From Bacteroidota bacterium (GTDB taxonomy: Bacteria > Bacteroidota > Bacteroidia > Chitinophagales > Chitinophagaceae): a DNA stretch of 23,879 nt. The stretch spans positions 1-23,879 of the forward strand of contig JAEZIL010000029.1 of the NCBI GenBank assembly GCA_023436685.1, given 5' to 3'. The notes beneath the pieces were generated by a model that worked only from the letters and a program-made list of their open reading frames with translations, ran no database searches and had not been told where the DNA came from. The position numbers and the translations under genes are program-made. Shown piece by piece: positions 6,943-16,070 of this stretch. Every line of letters starts with the position of its first letter. Position 1 is the stretch's first letter.

Positions 6943-8220
6943 TGCTTCGTTATCTCTTGCTGGCGCTACAGCTGCCGGCCTTTCTGCCAGGCGGCACTGC
7001 ACCAACCGGTTGATGCGAAAAATTAGCCAGATACTTATAAGGCAAATACCGCAAATAATAAAGCCAAGAGTATCATAATGCTCAAGCGGACTGGTTTTGG
7101 TTCTTTGCACTACCACCATACCTGCAAAGGCTGCGGCAATGCCACCTGCTATTTGTTGCAACGATGAGTTAACACTCATAAATGCTCCCCTGTCAGCCAT
7201 TTCAGGTATACCGCTCAGCAAAGTCATTGAAGGTATCATACGGCTCATAATACCCATTGTCATGAGTATATTAAACCCAACCACCAGCGGAAATGGAATG
7301 GGTGGGAGATTAGTATATATAACTATAACGCACATCATCCATAGTGTGGCTATAGCAAAAAGCTTAAACTTATCTACCCTGTCGCTAAGCTTACCCGTTA
7401 AAGGCATGATTATGAATGTGCTGACGCCCGATATCATAAACATAACAGGTAGCTGGCCTTCAGACACATGGAGGTTATTGATGGCGTAGGCACTTCCGAA
7501 AGGCATCATCATAAAACCACCAATCGATAAAATAGCTGTGGCCATGAAAGCCATGCGGTATTCCTTTTTAGCTACGGTACTTATTAGGTGATCGATAGCG
7601 CGGTGGGCTTTCTGCAATGCCAGGTGTGCGTTAATAGCGGGCAACCTGAGTACAATAAGGGCCACTATTAAGGCTGAGAAAGCAGCTACCATAAGAAAAG
7701 GAGCCTGCCATCCCCAGGCATTGGCAATATACAGGCTAATAGGTATACCAAGCACCTGGCTGGCACCCAAGCCCATTTGTACATAACTCATAACCTTGCC
7801 CCGTTGCTCAATAGAGAAAATATCGGTAATAATTGCCATACCTATGCTGCCAATGACCCCACCAAATAACCCGGTAATAATGCGTGCGGCAACCAGCAAC
7901 ACATAAGTATGGGCCAAACCACAAAGCACGGTTCCCAGTATAAAACCGGTATAAAAAAACACTAACAGCTTTTTCCTGTCGAACCGATCGGCAAAGCCAG
8001 CCGTAAGCAAGCCCGAAATGCCTGCACTGAAAGCGTAGGCAGAAACGGCTATACCGAATTGGGTTGGCTTTAGCGACATAGATTTCATCAACATATCTCC
8101 CAAGGGCGACATAACCATGAAATCAAGTATCACAGTAAACTGGGTAAGCGCAAGAATGAGAATGATGGCTTTTTCCTTACCAGAAAAAGAAGTTTGGGTG
8201 ACAGTAGATTGTGGTTTCAT
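6922..8220 (-). CDS. MFS transporter, DHA1-like drug/metabolite efflux
   Basis: A 432-residue polytopic inner-membrane protein with about 12 hydrophobic segments. Motif A, GFADRFDRKKLL (75-86), lies between segments 2 and 3. An acidic residue in helix 1 (ILDFMVMSPL, Asp33) is typical of proton-coupled drug/H+ antiporters of the DHA1 type. The substrate is not predictable. It is the last gene of a tetR / HMA-like / MFS unit, with 6 bases between it and the HMA-like gene. The usual logic would be repressor-controlled efflux induced by the exported compound. Its final 30 bases carry the promoter of the downstream radical SAM gene. Confidence 0.92.
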   Translation of the reverse strand: MKPQSTVTQTSFSGKEKAIILILALTQFTVILDFMVMSPLGDMLMKSMSLKPTQFGIAVSAYAFSAGISGLLTAGFADRFDRKKLLVFFYTGFILGTVLCGLAHTYVLLVAARIITGLFGGVIGSIGMAIITDIFSIEQRGKVMSYVQMGLGASQVLGIPISLYIANAWGWQAPFLMVAAFSALIVALIVLRLPAINAHLALQKAHRAIDHLISTVAKKEYRMAFMATAILSIGGFMMMPFGSAYAINNLHVSEGQLPVMFMISGVSTFIIMPLTGKLSDRVDKFKLFAIATLWMMCVIVIYTNLPPIPFPLVVGFNILMTMGIMSRMIPSMTLLSGIPEMADRGAFMSVNSSLQQIAGGIAAAFAGMVVVQRTKTSPLEHYDTLGFIICGICLISIWLIFRINRLVQCRLAERPAAVAPARDNEALVLPEV

Positions 8221-8226
8221 GGCGAT

Positions 8227-8454
8227 TTATACCAATTCATGACATAAGTAACCCTTGCCCTCTATTAATTCTATAAAATAGCTTGCAGACAGGCCATTGG
8301 CTACAATACGCAATACACAATCTTCATCTTCAGTATCTATGCTCCAGTGTTGTACTCCATCTCTGGAAGAAAGCATATCTTTTATAATCAGTGTATCCGT
8401 TTTCGTACGAATGTTGGTTCTAAATACCAGTACATTTTCAGCGTTAATTGTCAT
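8227..8454 (-). CDS. Small HMA-like (ferredoxin-fold) protein without CxxC
   Basis: A 75-residue protein with the alternating strand-helix-strand-strand-helix-strand pattern of heavy-metal-associated (HMA) domains: VLVFRTNI, then a helix to residue 30, HWSIDTED, DCVLRIVANG, and a C-terminal helix ending in EGKGYLCHEL. The CxxC metal site of real copper chaperones is absent; only two cysteines remain (in EDCVL and YLCHEL). Similar CxxC-less HMA-like proteins are, from memory, common in Bacteroidetes and have no assigned role. It sits 32 bases after tetR and 6 before the MFS gene, so it is almost certainly part of the efflux operon. Fold by pattern, function unknown. Confidence 0.75.
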   Translation of the reverse strand: MTINAENVLVFRTNIRTKTDTLIIKDMLSSRDGVQHWSIDTEDEDCVLRIVANGLSASYFIELIEGKGYLCHELV

Positions 8455-8486
8455 GTAGTGTATGTTATAATGGTGATTATTATTGT

Positions 8487-9077
8487 TTATGGTTTTAAGG
8501 CTTTTATTACCAGCTCGAAAGTTTGCCAGATAAGTTTATCGTTCAACCTGAATTTTTTACCCCCAATGCTGGTACCCTCCTGATGGAAGCGTATCAGGTT
8601 GTATAAAGGGGCAAAAGCAACTGACCAGTAAACTTCAAGGGGCATTGGCTTTAGCTCTCCACGCGCCACACAATTCTTCATGAATTTGCCCAGCGTATTG
8701 GTAAAATGTTCGCGAATAGGTTCAAAAACTTTTTCCTGGTAAGATGAACTACGTATTTGCTCGAAGAAAAGGTGCGCAGCAGGGTTTTGCATCATGAATT
8801 TGGACCGATTCTTCCATTGCACTCTTAGCCCGTCTTCAAAACCCGCCTTTTCATCAAACCCCTTTAATGTTGCTTCACTCATCCGCCTGCCTTCATCAAT
8901 ACCAACCTGTACAATGAGATCGTCTTTATCTTTATAATAGATATAAATAGTAGCTACAGATATATTGCAAGCCTTTGCCAGCATATTAATGCTAAAGCCA
9001 TCCAGGCCTTCAGCAACAATAAGTTCAATGGTCTTTTGCTTTACCAGCTCCTGCTTATCTACATCCCGGGTTCTCAT
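8487..9077 (-). CDS. TetR/AcrR-family transcriptional regulator
   Basis: A 196-residue regulator. Residues 1-55 form the TetR helix-turn-helix: TIELIVAEGLDGFSINMLAKACNISVATIYIYYKDKDDLI contains the ATIYIYYKDKDDL recognition-helix pattern. The larger C-terminal helical part would bind a ligand and dimerise. It heads the unit with the HMA-like and MFS genes and most likely represses its own operon. A palindrome is found just upstream (9093-9106), where such repressors bind. The ligand is probably a substrate of the MFS pump (inferred). Confidence 0.93.
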   Translation of the reverse strand: MRTRDVDKQELVKQKTIELIVAEGLDGFSINMLAKACNISVATIYIYYKDKDDLIVQVGIDEGRRMSEATLKGFDEKAGFEDGLRVQWKNRSKFMMQNPAAHLFFEQIRSSSYQEKVFEPIREHFTNTLGKFMKNCVARGELKPMPLEVYWSVAFAPLYNLIRFHQEGTSIGGKKFRLNDKLIWQTFELVIKALKP

Positions 9078-9092
9078 TCAGCACAAAATAAA

Positions 9093-9106
9093 TGAATGTT
9101 CGTTCA
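9093..9106. promoter_or_regulatory. Candidate TetR operator
   Basis: TGAATGTTCGTTCA is a 14-base imperfect palindrome (10 of 14 positions symmetric, outer TGAA/TTCA arms perfect). It begins 16 bases upstream of the tetR start codon, overlapping where its promoter should lie. TetR proteins typically bind such sites in their own promoter. Confidence 0.55.
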
Positions 9107-9312
9107 CTAATAAAATTTTTTGTTTTCATTTATTCCACATTGCGCATAATGACTTTCGATGTAGATACATTTAATGAAAGCGGCCAAAATCATCAATCAA
9201 TTTGTCATCTGTTTTTCCCGCTTCGTAAGCATGCACTCCCCGATTATGTAAAAGCAATTGTGCATATGTAAGGGGCATAATACTTTCACGCTAATCACAC
9301 AGCACATGTTAT

Positions 9313-10185
9313 ATGGAAGAGTATCGGATGATCGGCAAAAGCGACATTTCGGAAGTCTTAACGTCTATCACAAAATTTGTACGTAACACTATTCGTTTCA
9401 TAGTATCTTCTGTAAAAAGATATTGGCTTACCAGCTTTATTGTTTTTGCAGCAGTATTGGCTACCGGCATCTATTATACCGGTAAAAAAAGTTCCTACTA
9501 CGTATCGGACATGGCTTGTGTATATAACCATTTGCATAAGAAAACATATGGCGAAATGGTGCGCAAACTAAATATACTGGCGCAAACAGGATCGTACAGA
9601 ACAATGGCCGGCCTGTTAAACATACCGGTTGAACAGGTTAAAACTATAATAAGCCTTGAAGCACAAAATATAGCAGGGGCACCGCTATATGAAGATATAA
9701 GCCAGGGTAAGTTTCCATTTTACATAGTTGTAAAAGCTACTACACCAACAGTATATAAAGACCTGCAACCAGCATTGCTGCACTATTTAAATAATGCACC
9801 TTTTCAAGTATTACGCAATAAGCTGGAGCAGGAAAGACTGAATCAAAAAATAGCCTATTCAACGCAGAGCATACGGCAAATAGATTCCATTGTGGCGGCC
9901 TACCCTACACTGCTTAAAGAACAATCTCAGCAATTGGATACAGCAAGCAATGTATCTAATATGCTGGGGCTTATATCGTACCGGGACCGATTGGTGAATA
10001 CAATGCTTACGGAACAAAGCACTATGCAAACCATGATATCAGTTGAATTGCTTCATGGATTTACACCTACAGAAAAACCTGTTGATCAAAACAGAACCAA
10101 GCAACTAATAAGCTTACTGCTGTTAGCCATAATAGCAGCCAGTATTGCTGCTGCTTTAAAGCACCTGATGAACCATGATAGATAG
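9313..10185 (+). CDS. Wzz-like chain-length determinant membrane protein
   Basis: A 290-residue protein with two membrane segments, around residues 38-56 and 265-283, flanking a large periplasmic part with a predicted helical stretch (ALLHYLNNAPFQVLRNKLEQERL to about 210). This is the topology of polysaccharide co-polymerases (Wzz family), which set chain length with the Wzy polymerase. No cytoplasmic tyrosine-kinase domain follows TM2; only about seven residues remain. The usual Pro-rich motif before TM2 is weak (TPTEKPVDQNR). It is the first gene of a seven-gene operon and overlaps the flippase gene by 11 bases. A second ATG at 9328 has a GGAAGAG upstream and may be the true start. Assignment rests on topology plus context. 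Confidence 0.7.
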   Translation: MEEYRMIGKSDISEVLTSITKFVRNTIRFIVSSVKRYWLTSFIVFAAVLATGIYYTGKKSSYYVSDMACVYNHLHKKTYGEMVRKLNILAQTGSYRTMAGLLNIPVEQVKTIISLEAQNIAGAPLYEDISQGKFPFYIVVKATTPTVYKDLQPALLHYLNNAPFQVLRNKLEQERLNQKIAYSTQSIRQIDSIVAAYPTLLKEQSQQLDTASNVSNMLGLISYRDRLVNTMLTEQSTMQTMISVELLHGFTPTEKPVDQNRTKQLISLLLLAIIAASIAAALKHLMNHDR

Positions 10186-11650
10186 AATAAAAAAATTACC
10201 CAATGGCATTAAGCACTCTATATGGGGTGTACTGGATGCTGCGCTTTACCCTGCTGCATATATGGCTACGGTTCCTATACTTATGCATAGTATGGGCCTA
10301 CTAACCTTTGGCCTGTGGATAGTGTTAAATACTATCATTACAGTACTGCAACTGTTTAATTTCAACATGGGCATTACTACTATCAGGAATGTTTCTTATG
10401 AGCTGGCCAATGGCAATACAGAACGTGTTACCGACCTGATAAATGGCATTCTGCATATCACCCTTATTCTCCTGGCAGTGGCGGTTGCGGCAGGAGCGTT
10501 TTTGTCTTTAACCGCAGTGCGCTTTGGCTGGTGGAATTTAAACGCTGCACCGGTTGCGAATGTATCGCTATGCATTTTGCTGGCCGGGGTGATAGCAGGA
10601 TTGAAATATTTCGACCAGGTTTTTCAAAATGTTATTAAAGCACAGGAACGATTCAGGCTGGCAGCAATATTGAATATAACCAATAGGTTTGGTTTATTGA
10701 TAATCAATCTAACCTTAGCCATCGGTAAGTTTTCCATTTTTCAAATGCTAAGCGCTGATGTTGCTTTTATGTTGTGCTATTTACTTGTCCAGTATTTATG
10801 TATTAAGAGATCGATGCCTTTTTACAAACACCAGGCAGTAAAAGATAAAACGCAATACAAACGCATATTCAACTTCAGTATATGGACATGGTTGCAAGCA
10901 CTTATTGTTGTTATAGCTTTTCAAACAGACAGATTTTGGGTATCAACTTATGCAGGGTTAAGTGAAGTATCGGGTTATGGATTGGTTTCAACCATGTTTA
11001 ACCATATTCATATGATATTTATAGCAATGGCGGCATGGATGCTACCTCGCATATCTGCTATGACATCGAAAGGCGACGACCCTGTTGAACTGTATAATAC
11101 GGTAAGAGGAATACTATTTGCCATTATCGTTGTATCGCTATTAAGCTTTTACTACGTATCGCCTGTTATATTTAAATATTGGGTAGGTGGCGATACTTAC
11201 CAACACATACATCCTTACCTGCGTGGGTTTGTAGGCTTTGAGATAGTATTTGCTCACACTATCCTATCGTTCATGTATCTGAACGCTTCAGGCAAAGAAA
11301 AGCTGGCAACCAAGGTAGCTTTTCTGTATTGTGGCCTATGTTATGCATTCATGATAGCCGGCTTAATGTTGTTCCATTCAACAACGGTAATGGTGGCGGG
11401 CATGACTGCTGCTATATGCATCACAATGCCTGTTGTGAACTATGCAGTAATGAAAAGCATGAACCAGCGATTTTCATGGGAAGCTTCCATAATGGAAATG
11501 ATACCAATGTATGCTGCCATATTATTGCTGTATTCCGGAAATGTATGGTTGAATATCATACTGATAATAATGGTGGTAGCCCTGTTATGGAAGTTTTACC
11601 TGGCAGATATAATAATAAACAGATCATGGAAACCAGCACCCAAAGTATAA
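10175..11650 (+). CDS. Wzx-type oligosaccharide flippase (MOP superfamily)
   Basis: 491 residues with about 12-14 hydrophobic segments and few soluble loops, as in polysaccharide flippases of the MATE/MOP group. These move undecaprenyl-linked repeat units from the inner to the outer face of the cytoplasmic membrane. The N-terminal pattern fits: short charged start, then YPAAYMATVPILMHSMGLLTFGLWI and a TM2 with FNMGITTIRNVSYELANG. The gene overlaps the Wzz-like gene by 11 bases and the Wzy-like gene by 25 bases, typical of translational coupling. The repeat unit transported is unknown. Confidence 0.85.
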   Translation: MIDRIKKLPNGIKHSIWGVLDAALYPAAYMATVPILMHSMGLLTFGLWIVLNTIITVLQLFNFNMGITTIRNVSYELANGNTERVTDLINGILHITLILLAVAVAAGAFLSLTAVRFGWWNLNAAPVANVSLCILLAGVIAGLKYFDQVFQNVIKAQERFRLAAILNITNRFGLLIINLTLAIGKFSIFQMLSADVAFMLCYLLVQYLCIKRSMPFYKHQAVKDKTQYKRIFNFSIWTWLQALIVVIAFQTDRFWVSTYAGLSEVSGYGLVSTMFNHIHMIFIAMAAWMLPRISAMTSKGDDPVELYNTVRGILFAIIVVSLLSFYYVSPVIFKYWVGGDTYQHIHPYLRGFVGFEIVFAHTILSFMYLNASGKEKLATKVAFLYCGLCYAFMIAGLMLFHSTTVMVAGMTAAICITMPVVNYAVMKSMNQRFSWEASIMEMIPMYAAILLLYSGNVWLNIILIIMVVALLWKFYLADIIINRSWKPAPKV

Positions 11651-12873
11651 AAAACACATGGGTATGGCTGGTGGCTATGCTTGTGTTCTTTATTAATTCT
11701 TTTGCATTGCCGCAAGGGCTAACCTTTACGCTATTATTAACTCCTGCGTGGCTATACATACTGAAGCAAAAAGCGCAGCTTAATACCCTGGCTATACTAA
11801 CAATGCCATTGCTCATGTACGCTTGTTTGCATTTCATGAATGGTGTTCATGCAGGGTATTACATCTTATCACTTATTATGCTCATTGGTGTTATATGCTT
11901 TACCTTGATAGCAATGCTCTATGTTAACGACCCAGATATAAACTGGGATAAAATATTCCGTAGCATAATAGTTGTAAACTTCATTTTAGCAATAGCCAGC
12001 ATTCCGCTTCTCTACATATCATTCCTTAAGCCTGTTGTATGGTATATGGTACCTATATCGAAAGGGATAGAAAATGTACCCAGGTTAAAGCTTTTTACAG
12101 CTGAAGCATCGCACTATAGTTTTTGGCTTGCCCCTTTAGCTATTTATTTCTTTTCAAGAATAATGTTCTTTAAAACAAAGAATAATATACCAACGATACT
12201 AATGGTGTGTATACCATTAATACTCTCCTTCTCTATGGGAGTACTACTATGCCTGGCAGGCACGGGTGTTGCCGTTATAATATTATATGCCGACCGTACA
12301 TTGGCCGGCAAAAGAAGGAAACAAATATTAAGCGCTGTTGTTATACTAATGGCAACTGCTGCAATTGCATTATTTATTTTCTTTCCCAACAATCCTATCT
12401 ACTTACGTATACAGAATATATTTAGCGGCGAGGACACATCGGCTCGCGGGCGCACATACGAAGCATTTATACTTGCTAATAAGATAATAGCGCAAAAGAG
12501 TATGCTTTGGGGTATTGGCCCCGGGCAATTGAAGCTGGATGGGCGGAATATTATTATCCAATATTACCAATACCTGCGCATACCAAGTGTTGTACGCATA
12601 CCTAATGCTTGTGCCGAAACTATAGTCTATTTTGGATACATTGGCCTTGCACTAAGGCTATTGCTACAGATTAGCTTATTCTTTTCAACAAGGGTATATA
12701 CAAATCCCTACCGAATGTGGCTGTTCTTGTTTGTGTTCATTTACCAATTCACAGGCAGCTATATTACCAACATTGCTGAATACATGGTATGGACCATGGC
12801 TTTCTCTGCAATGTTTCCTGAATATGCCAAACCTAAGTTGATTTATAACCCTATGCTTAAACCCGCAATATAA
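11626..12873 (+). CDS. O-antigen polymerase/ligase-like membrane protein (Wzy-like)
   Basis: 415 residues, about 10 membrane segments, starting at METSTQSIKN. A 99-codon in-frame extension to 11329 lies inside the flippase gene and reads as low-complexity Cys/His/Asn-rich sequence, so I reject it. Features of the Wzy/WaaL family are a long periplasmic loop (LRIQNIFSGEDTSARGRTYEAFILA, with the RGR segment) followed by GIGPGQLKLDG near the membrane. This family polymerises or ligates lipid-linked glycans in the periplasm. It overlaps the flippase gene by 25 bases and is followed 1 base later by the nucleotidyltransferase gene. Polymerase versus ligase cannot be decided. Confidence 0.78.
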   Translation: METSTQSIKNTWVWLVAMLVFFINSFALPQGLTFTLLLTPAWLYILKQKAQLNTLAILTMPLLMYACLHFMNGVHAGYYILSLIMLIGVICFTLIAMLYVNDPDINWDKIFRSIIVVNFILAIASIPLLYISFLKPVVWYMVPISKGIENVPRLKLFTAEASHYSFWLAPLAIYFFSRIMFFKTKNNIPTILMVCIPLILSFSMGVLLCLAGTGVAVIILYADRTLAGKRRKQILSAVVILMATAAIALFIFFPNNPIYLRIQNIFSGEDTSARGRTYEAFILANKIIAQKSMLWGIGPGQLKLDGRNIIIQYYQYLRIPSVVRIPNACAETIVYFGYIGLALRLLLQISLFFSTRVYTNPYRMWLFLFVFIYQFTGSYITNIAEYMVWTMAFSAMFPEYAKPKLIYNPMLKPAI

Positions 12874-12874
12874 T

Positions 12875-13792
12875 ATGGAGCTGAAAGCAATACATACACA
12901 GCTGCAGGATGAAGTACTAAGCGTTCTTCACTATTATCTGCTGTTCCATTACCCGCTTACACTACAGGAGATACATGCTAACTTTCCGAGTAAAATAACG
13001 GAAGACACTGTACTAACGGCACTTAATAACCTGGTTGCCAAAAAGAAAGTGTATACTTTCAATGGATTTTATAGTATTGAGGCCGACATAAAGTCTATTG
13101 TACTTGACCGGCAGAAAGGCAATAAACTAGCTGCAGAAAAAGAACAAGATGCCAGAAGATCGGCAGCATTAATATACAAGTTCCCATTTGTACGCTTTGT
13201 AGGCTTATCGGGCTCATTGTCTAAGGGTTATGCTGAAGAAGACAGCGATTTTGACTTCTTTATTATTACAGAAAGCAATAGATTATGGATATGCCGTACC
13301 CTGTTGCACATCTTTAAAAAGTTCACTTTTCTTACCGGCACGCAGCACAAATATTGTATGAATTATTTTATTGACACGGAAGAAATAGCGTTGAAGGATA
13401 ATAACAGATATACTGCGGTAGAACTTACCACACTTGTACCTATACATGGTAGTGAGTATTATACAGATTTGATTAATGCCAATGATTGGGTAAAAGATTT
13501 CCTTCCCAATGCAAAACAAAAAAACCATGTAGTACAAGACAGGAAACACCTTATGAAGAGTTTAATAGAAGGCTTAACGGATGTATTGCATATTGGCAAG
13601 CCGGTTAACTACTTGCTAATGAAACTGACAGATAGCAGGTGGAAAACAAAATGGTATAAACGCAACTACCCTGCCAACGATTATAATGTAGCTTTTAAAA
13701 CAACCTTGCATATATCCAAAAATCATCCCGCCAATTATCAGAAACGGGTGCTGAAGCACCTATCGGAACGGGTAAACTTAAAATTTTTATAG
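12875..13792 (+). CDS. Nucleotidyltransferase-fold protein with N-terminal helix-rich domain
   Basis: 305 residues. The Pol-beta/MNT-type nucleotidyltransferase core is marked by GLSGSLSKG (110-118) followed by the metal-binding DxD, Asp125-Phe-Asp127 (SDFDFFII). Residues 1-75 are helical and look like a winged-helix: HYPLTLQEIHANFPSK, then TVLTALNNLVAKKKVYTFNGFYSIE, ending in a wing-like strand pair. This is an N-terminal domain plus catalytic domain arrangement, not a stand-alone MNT toxin, and no HEPN partner is adjacent. It lies 1 base after the Wzy-like gene and 9 bases before the radical SAM gene. It would transfer a nucleotide to an unknown acceptor; whether this is a sugar phosphate, lipid or protein is not visible. 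Fold confident, role unknown. Confidence 0.8.
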   Translation: MELKAIHTQLQDEVLSVLHYYLLFHYPLTLQEIHANFPSKITEDTVLTALNNLVAKKKVYTFNGFYSIEADIKSIVLDRQKGNKLAAEKEQDARRSAALIYKFPFVRFVGLSGSLSKGYAEEDSDFDFFIITESNRLWICRTLLHIFKKFTFLTGTQHKYCMNYFIDTEEIALKDNNRYTAVELTTLVPIHGSEYYTDLINANDWVKDFLPNAKQKNHVVQDRKHLMKSLIEGLTDVLHIGKPVNYLLMKLTDSRWKTKWYKRNYPANDYNVAFKTTLHISKNHPANYQKRVLKHLSERVNLKFL

Positions 13793-13801
13793 CAGAACGA
13801 T

Positions 13802-15250
13802 ATGCGGGTATTATTAACACATTCATACTTTTTAAAGTTCGACCCCAAACAATGGCGGCAAATGCAGCCATATGCTCCTTTAGGCACTTTATATGCTGCC
13901 GCTTTATTACGTAGCAAAGGTATGGAGGTACGCTTGCACGATGTGATGTTCATGGATAGCCCTGATAGTCTTGCTGATGATCTAAACAACTACAAACCAG
14001 ATGTATTGGTCATTTACGATGATGGGTTTAACTACCTCACAAAAATGTGCCTCACCAATATGCGCGAGGCTGCATTTGCGATGAGTAAAATGGCTAAAGC
14101 TGTGGGATGTAAGGTTATTGTATCCTCCTCGGATGCAACAGATCATTACGCTGACTATTTAAACAAAGGAGCCGATTACATTATAGTTGGTGAAGGTGAG
14201 CAGACGTTATTGGAATTAGTTCAGGCATTTGAAACAGAACAAGATGATATATCCGCGATAGCAGGGCTAGTATATAAAGAAGGTGAGCGTATAACAAAAA
14301 CAACTGCACGTAAAGTATTACACCATCTTGACGAATTGGCTATCCCTGCCTGGGACCTTGTAGATATGCAACGCTACAAAAAGGCATGGATCAGTAGCAC
14401 CGGGTATTTTTCTATAAACATGAGCACTACCCGCGGTTGCCCATATAAGTGCAATTGGTGCGCCAAACCAATATATGGAAACAGATACAATGCGCGCAGC
14501 CCGCAAAATGTGGTAAAGGAACTGGTTGAGCTAAAGCAAAAATATGGTTTTGACCATGTGTGGTTTTGTGACGACATCTTCGGGTTAAAGCCAGGGTGGA
14601 CCAAAGAATTTGCACATTTACTGAAAGAGAATGGCTTACAATTACGATTTAAAATCCAATCTCGCGCTGACCTGCTGCTTAAAGAAGAGCAAATAGGCCC
14701 CCTGGCTGAAGCAGGTTGTGAAACTGTATGGATGGGCGCTGAAAGCGGATCGCAGGAAATACTGGATGCGATGGATAAAGGCATTACTATAGAGCAAATA
14801 ACGGAGGCTACAAGGCAATTAAAAAAACACAATATACGCGTAGCATTTTTCCTGCAATTTGGCTACCTGGGTGAAACCAAACACGATATAGAAAGCACAT
14901 TGCAAATGATAGAGCGGCTTATGCCTGATGAAATAGGCGTATCTGTATCCTACCCCTTACCAGGCACCAAATTTTACGACATGGTGAGTATGCAATTGAA
15001 AGAAAAAGCTAACTGGACCGATTCGGATGAACTGGCGCTTATGTTTCGAAATACTTATGAGCCTTCATTTTACAAGCAATTGCATAAGTATGTTCATTCC
15101 TATTTCAGAACACTAAAAGCCAAGCAGAGGATAAAAAGCGGCGTTAGGCAGCCTTTTAAAGCTACCAGCAAAACTATGGAAACGATAGCGAAGCTACCCT
15201 ATTATATGTTGCAAGAGCACTGGCAAAAACTAGTATTGAGTAAAAGTTAG
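13802..15250 (+). CDS. B12-binding-domain radical SAM protein (class B-like)
   Basis: 482 residues. The N-terminal Rossmann domain (1-140) fits the cobalamin-binding type: MRVLLTHSYF, YAPLGTLYAAALLRSKGMEVRLHDV, and VGEGEQTLLELV at 129-140. The canonical DxHxxG is not obvious. The radical SAM core carries the standard CX3CX2C with Cys213, Cys217 and Cys220 (TTRGCPYKCNWCAKP). GAESGSQEIL follows later, as in BchE/HpnP-type enzymes. Class B enzymes often methylate or rearrange carbons, but the substrate cannot be read here. The gene is packed between the nucleotidyltransferase (9 bases) and methyltransferase (4 bases) genes, so it probably acts on the same intermediate. Confidence 0.88.
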   Translation: MRVLLTHSYFLKFDPKQWRQMQPYAPLGTLYAAALLRSKGMEVRLHDVMFMDSPDSLADDLNNYKPDVLVIYDDGFNYLTKMCLTNMREAAFAMSKMAKAVGCKVIVSSSDATDHYADYLNKGADYIIVGEGEQTLLELVQAFETEQDDISAIAGLVYKEGERITKTTARKVLHHLDELAIPAWDLVDMQRYKKAWISSTGYFSINMSTTRGCPYKCNWCAKPIYGNRYNARSPQNVVKELVELKQKYGFDHVWFCDDIFGLKPGWTKEFAHLLKENGLQLRFKIQSRADLLLKEEQIGPLAEAGCETVWMGAESGSQEILDAMDKGITIEQITEATRQLKKHNIRVAFFLQFGYLGETKHDIESTLQMIERLMPDEIGVSVSYPLPGTKFYDMVSMQLKEKANWTDSDELALMFRNTYEPSFYKQLHKYVHSYFRTLKAKQRIKSGVRQPFKATSKTMETIAKLPYYMLQEHWQKLVLSKS

Positions 15251-15254
15251 TATT

Positions 15255-16070
15255 ATGACGATAACAGACAAAATAACGCAGGAACAAACTGTAAGTGAAG
15301 CGTTCTCACGACAATCGCCCATATTCGACGATGTATATGAGAACAATGGTATAACACTATGGATGCGTAACCGTGTGCGCAATGAAGTATTGCAACATAT
15401 AAGGCCCGGCAGCAAAATGCTGGAACTGAATTGTGGTACAGGCATTGACTCTGTATTTTTTGCCAGAAAGGGGTTTAACGTATTAGCTACCGATAATGCA
15501 CCAGGTATGCTTGAAAAACTAAACCAAAAGATCGAGACATTGAATCTTAAGCAACAGCTTAGTACACGCAGGGTATCATTTAATGATCTTGAGCAAATAG
15601 AAGGAGAAAAATTCGACTATATATTTTCCAATTTTGGTGGACTCAATTGTACTGATAACCTCGAAAAGGTATTGCACGATGTTGACCATCTGCTAAATAA
15701 GGGTGGCTATTTTAGTTTTGCTATAATGCCCACTATTTGCCCATGGGAGCTATTAACAGTGTTTAAAGGTTATTTCAAAACAGCTTTTCGCCGTTTTAAA
15801 CGGGGTGGTACACAAGCGCACCTTGAAGGCGTGTATTTTGACTGCTATTACCATAACCCGGGGAAAGTAATACGAACCTTAGGTAATGCATATGAGCTGG
15901 TTAGCCTGAAAGGATTAGCTATAGCAGTTCCACCACCTTTTATAGAACATTTTACTGAAAGGCATCCACGGCTCTTTAAAATTCTGGAACGTATTGATAA
16001 TGCTTTGTGGGATAAATATCCTTTCAACCATACCTGCGACCATTATTTGATAACAATGAGAAAGAAATAA
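15255..16070 (+). CDS. Class I SAM-dependent methyltransferase
   Basis: 271 residues. The Rossmann-fold SAM-binding motif is ELNCGTGIDS at 57-66 with the acidic residue Asp80 at the end of strand 2 (VLATDNAP). FDYIFSNFGGLNCTDNL follows as motif IV. The C-terminal half has an extended Phe/Pro-rich substrate lobe (SLKGLAIAVPPPFIEHF). The acceptor, O or N or C, is not predictable. The stop TAA at 16068-16070 overlaps the ATG of the next gene by one base, so the two are probably translationally coupled. The family is certain. Confidence 0.9.
   Translation: MTITDKITQEQTVSEAFSRQSPIFDDVYENNGITLWMRNRVRNEVLQHIRPGSKMLELNCGTGIDSVFFARKGFNVLATDNAPGMLEKLNQKIETLNLKQQLSTRRVSFNDLEQIEGEKFDYIFSNFGGLNCTDNLEKVLHDVDHLLNKGGYFSFAIMPTICPWELLTVFKGYFKTAFRRFKRGGTQAHLEGVYFDCYYHNPGKVIRTLGNAYELVSLKGLAIAVPPPFIEHFTERHPRLFKILERIDNALWDKYPFNHTCDHYLITMRKK

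Noticed and set aside
11329..11625. 99-codon in-frame extension upstream of the Wzy-like start
   Set aside because: It lies within the flippase gene in another frame and reads as Cys/His/Asn-rich sequence with no membrane pattern; the ATG at 11626 begins the hydrophobic protein.
12875..13792. MNT/HEPN toxin-antitoxin reading of the nucleotidyltransferase
   Set aside because: No HEPN or small partner gene is adjacent, the protein is 305 residues with an extra N-terminal domain, and the neighbours are polysaccharide genes.
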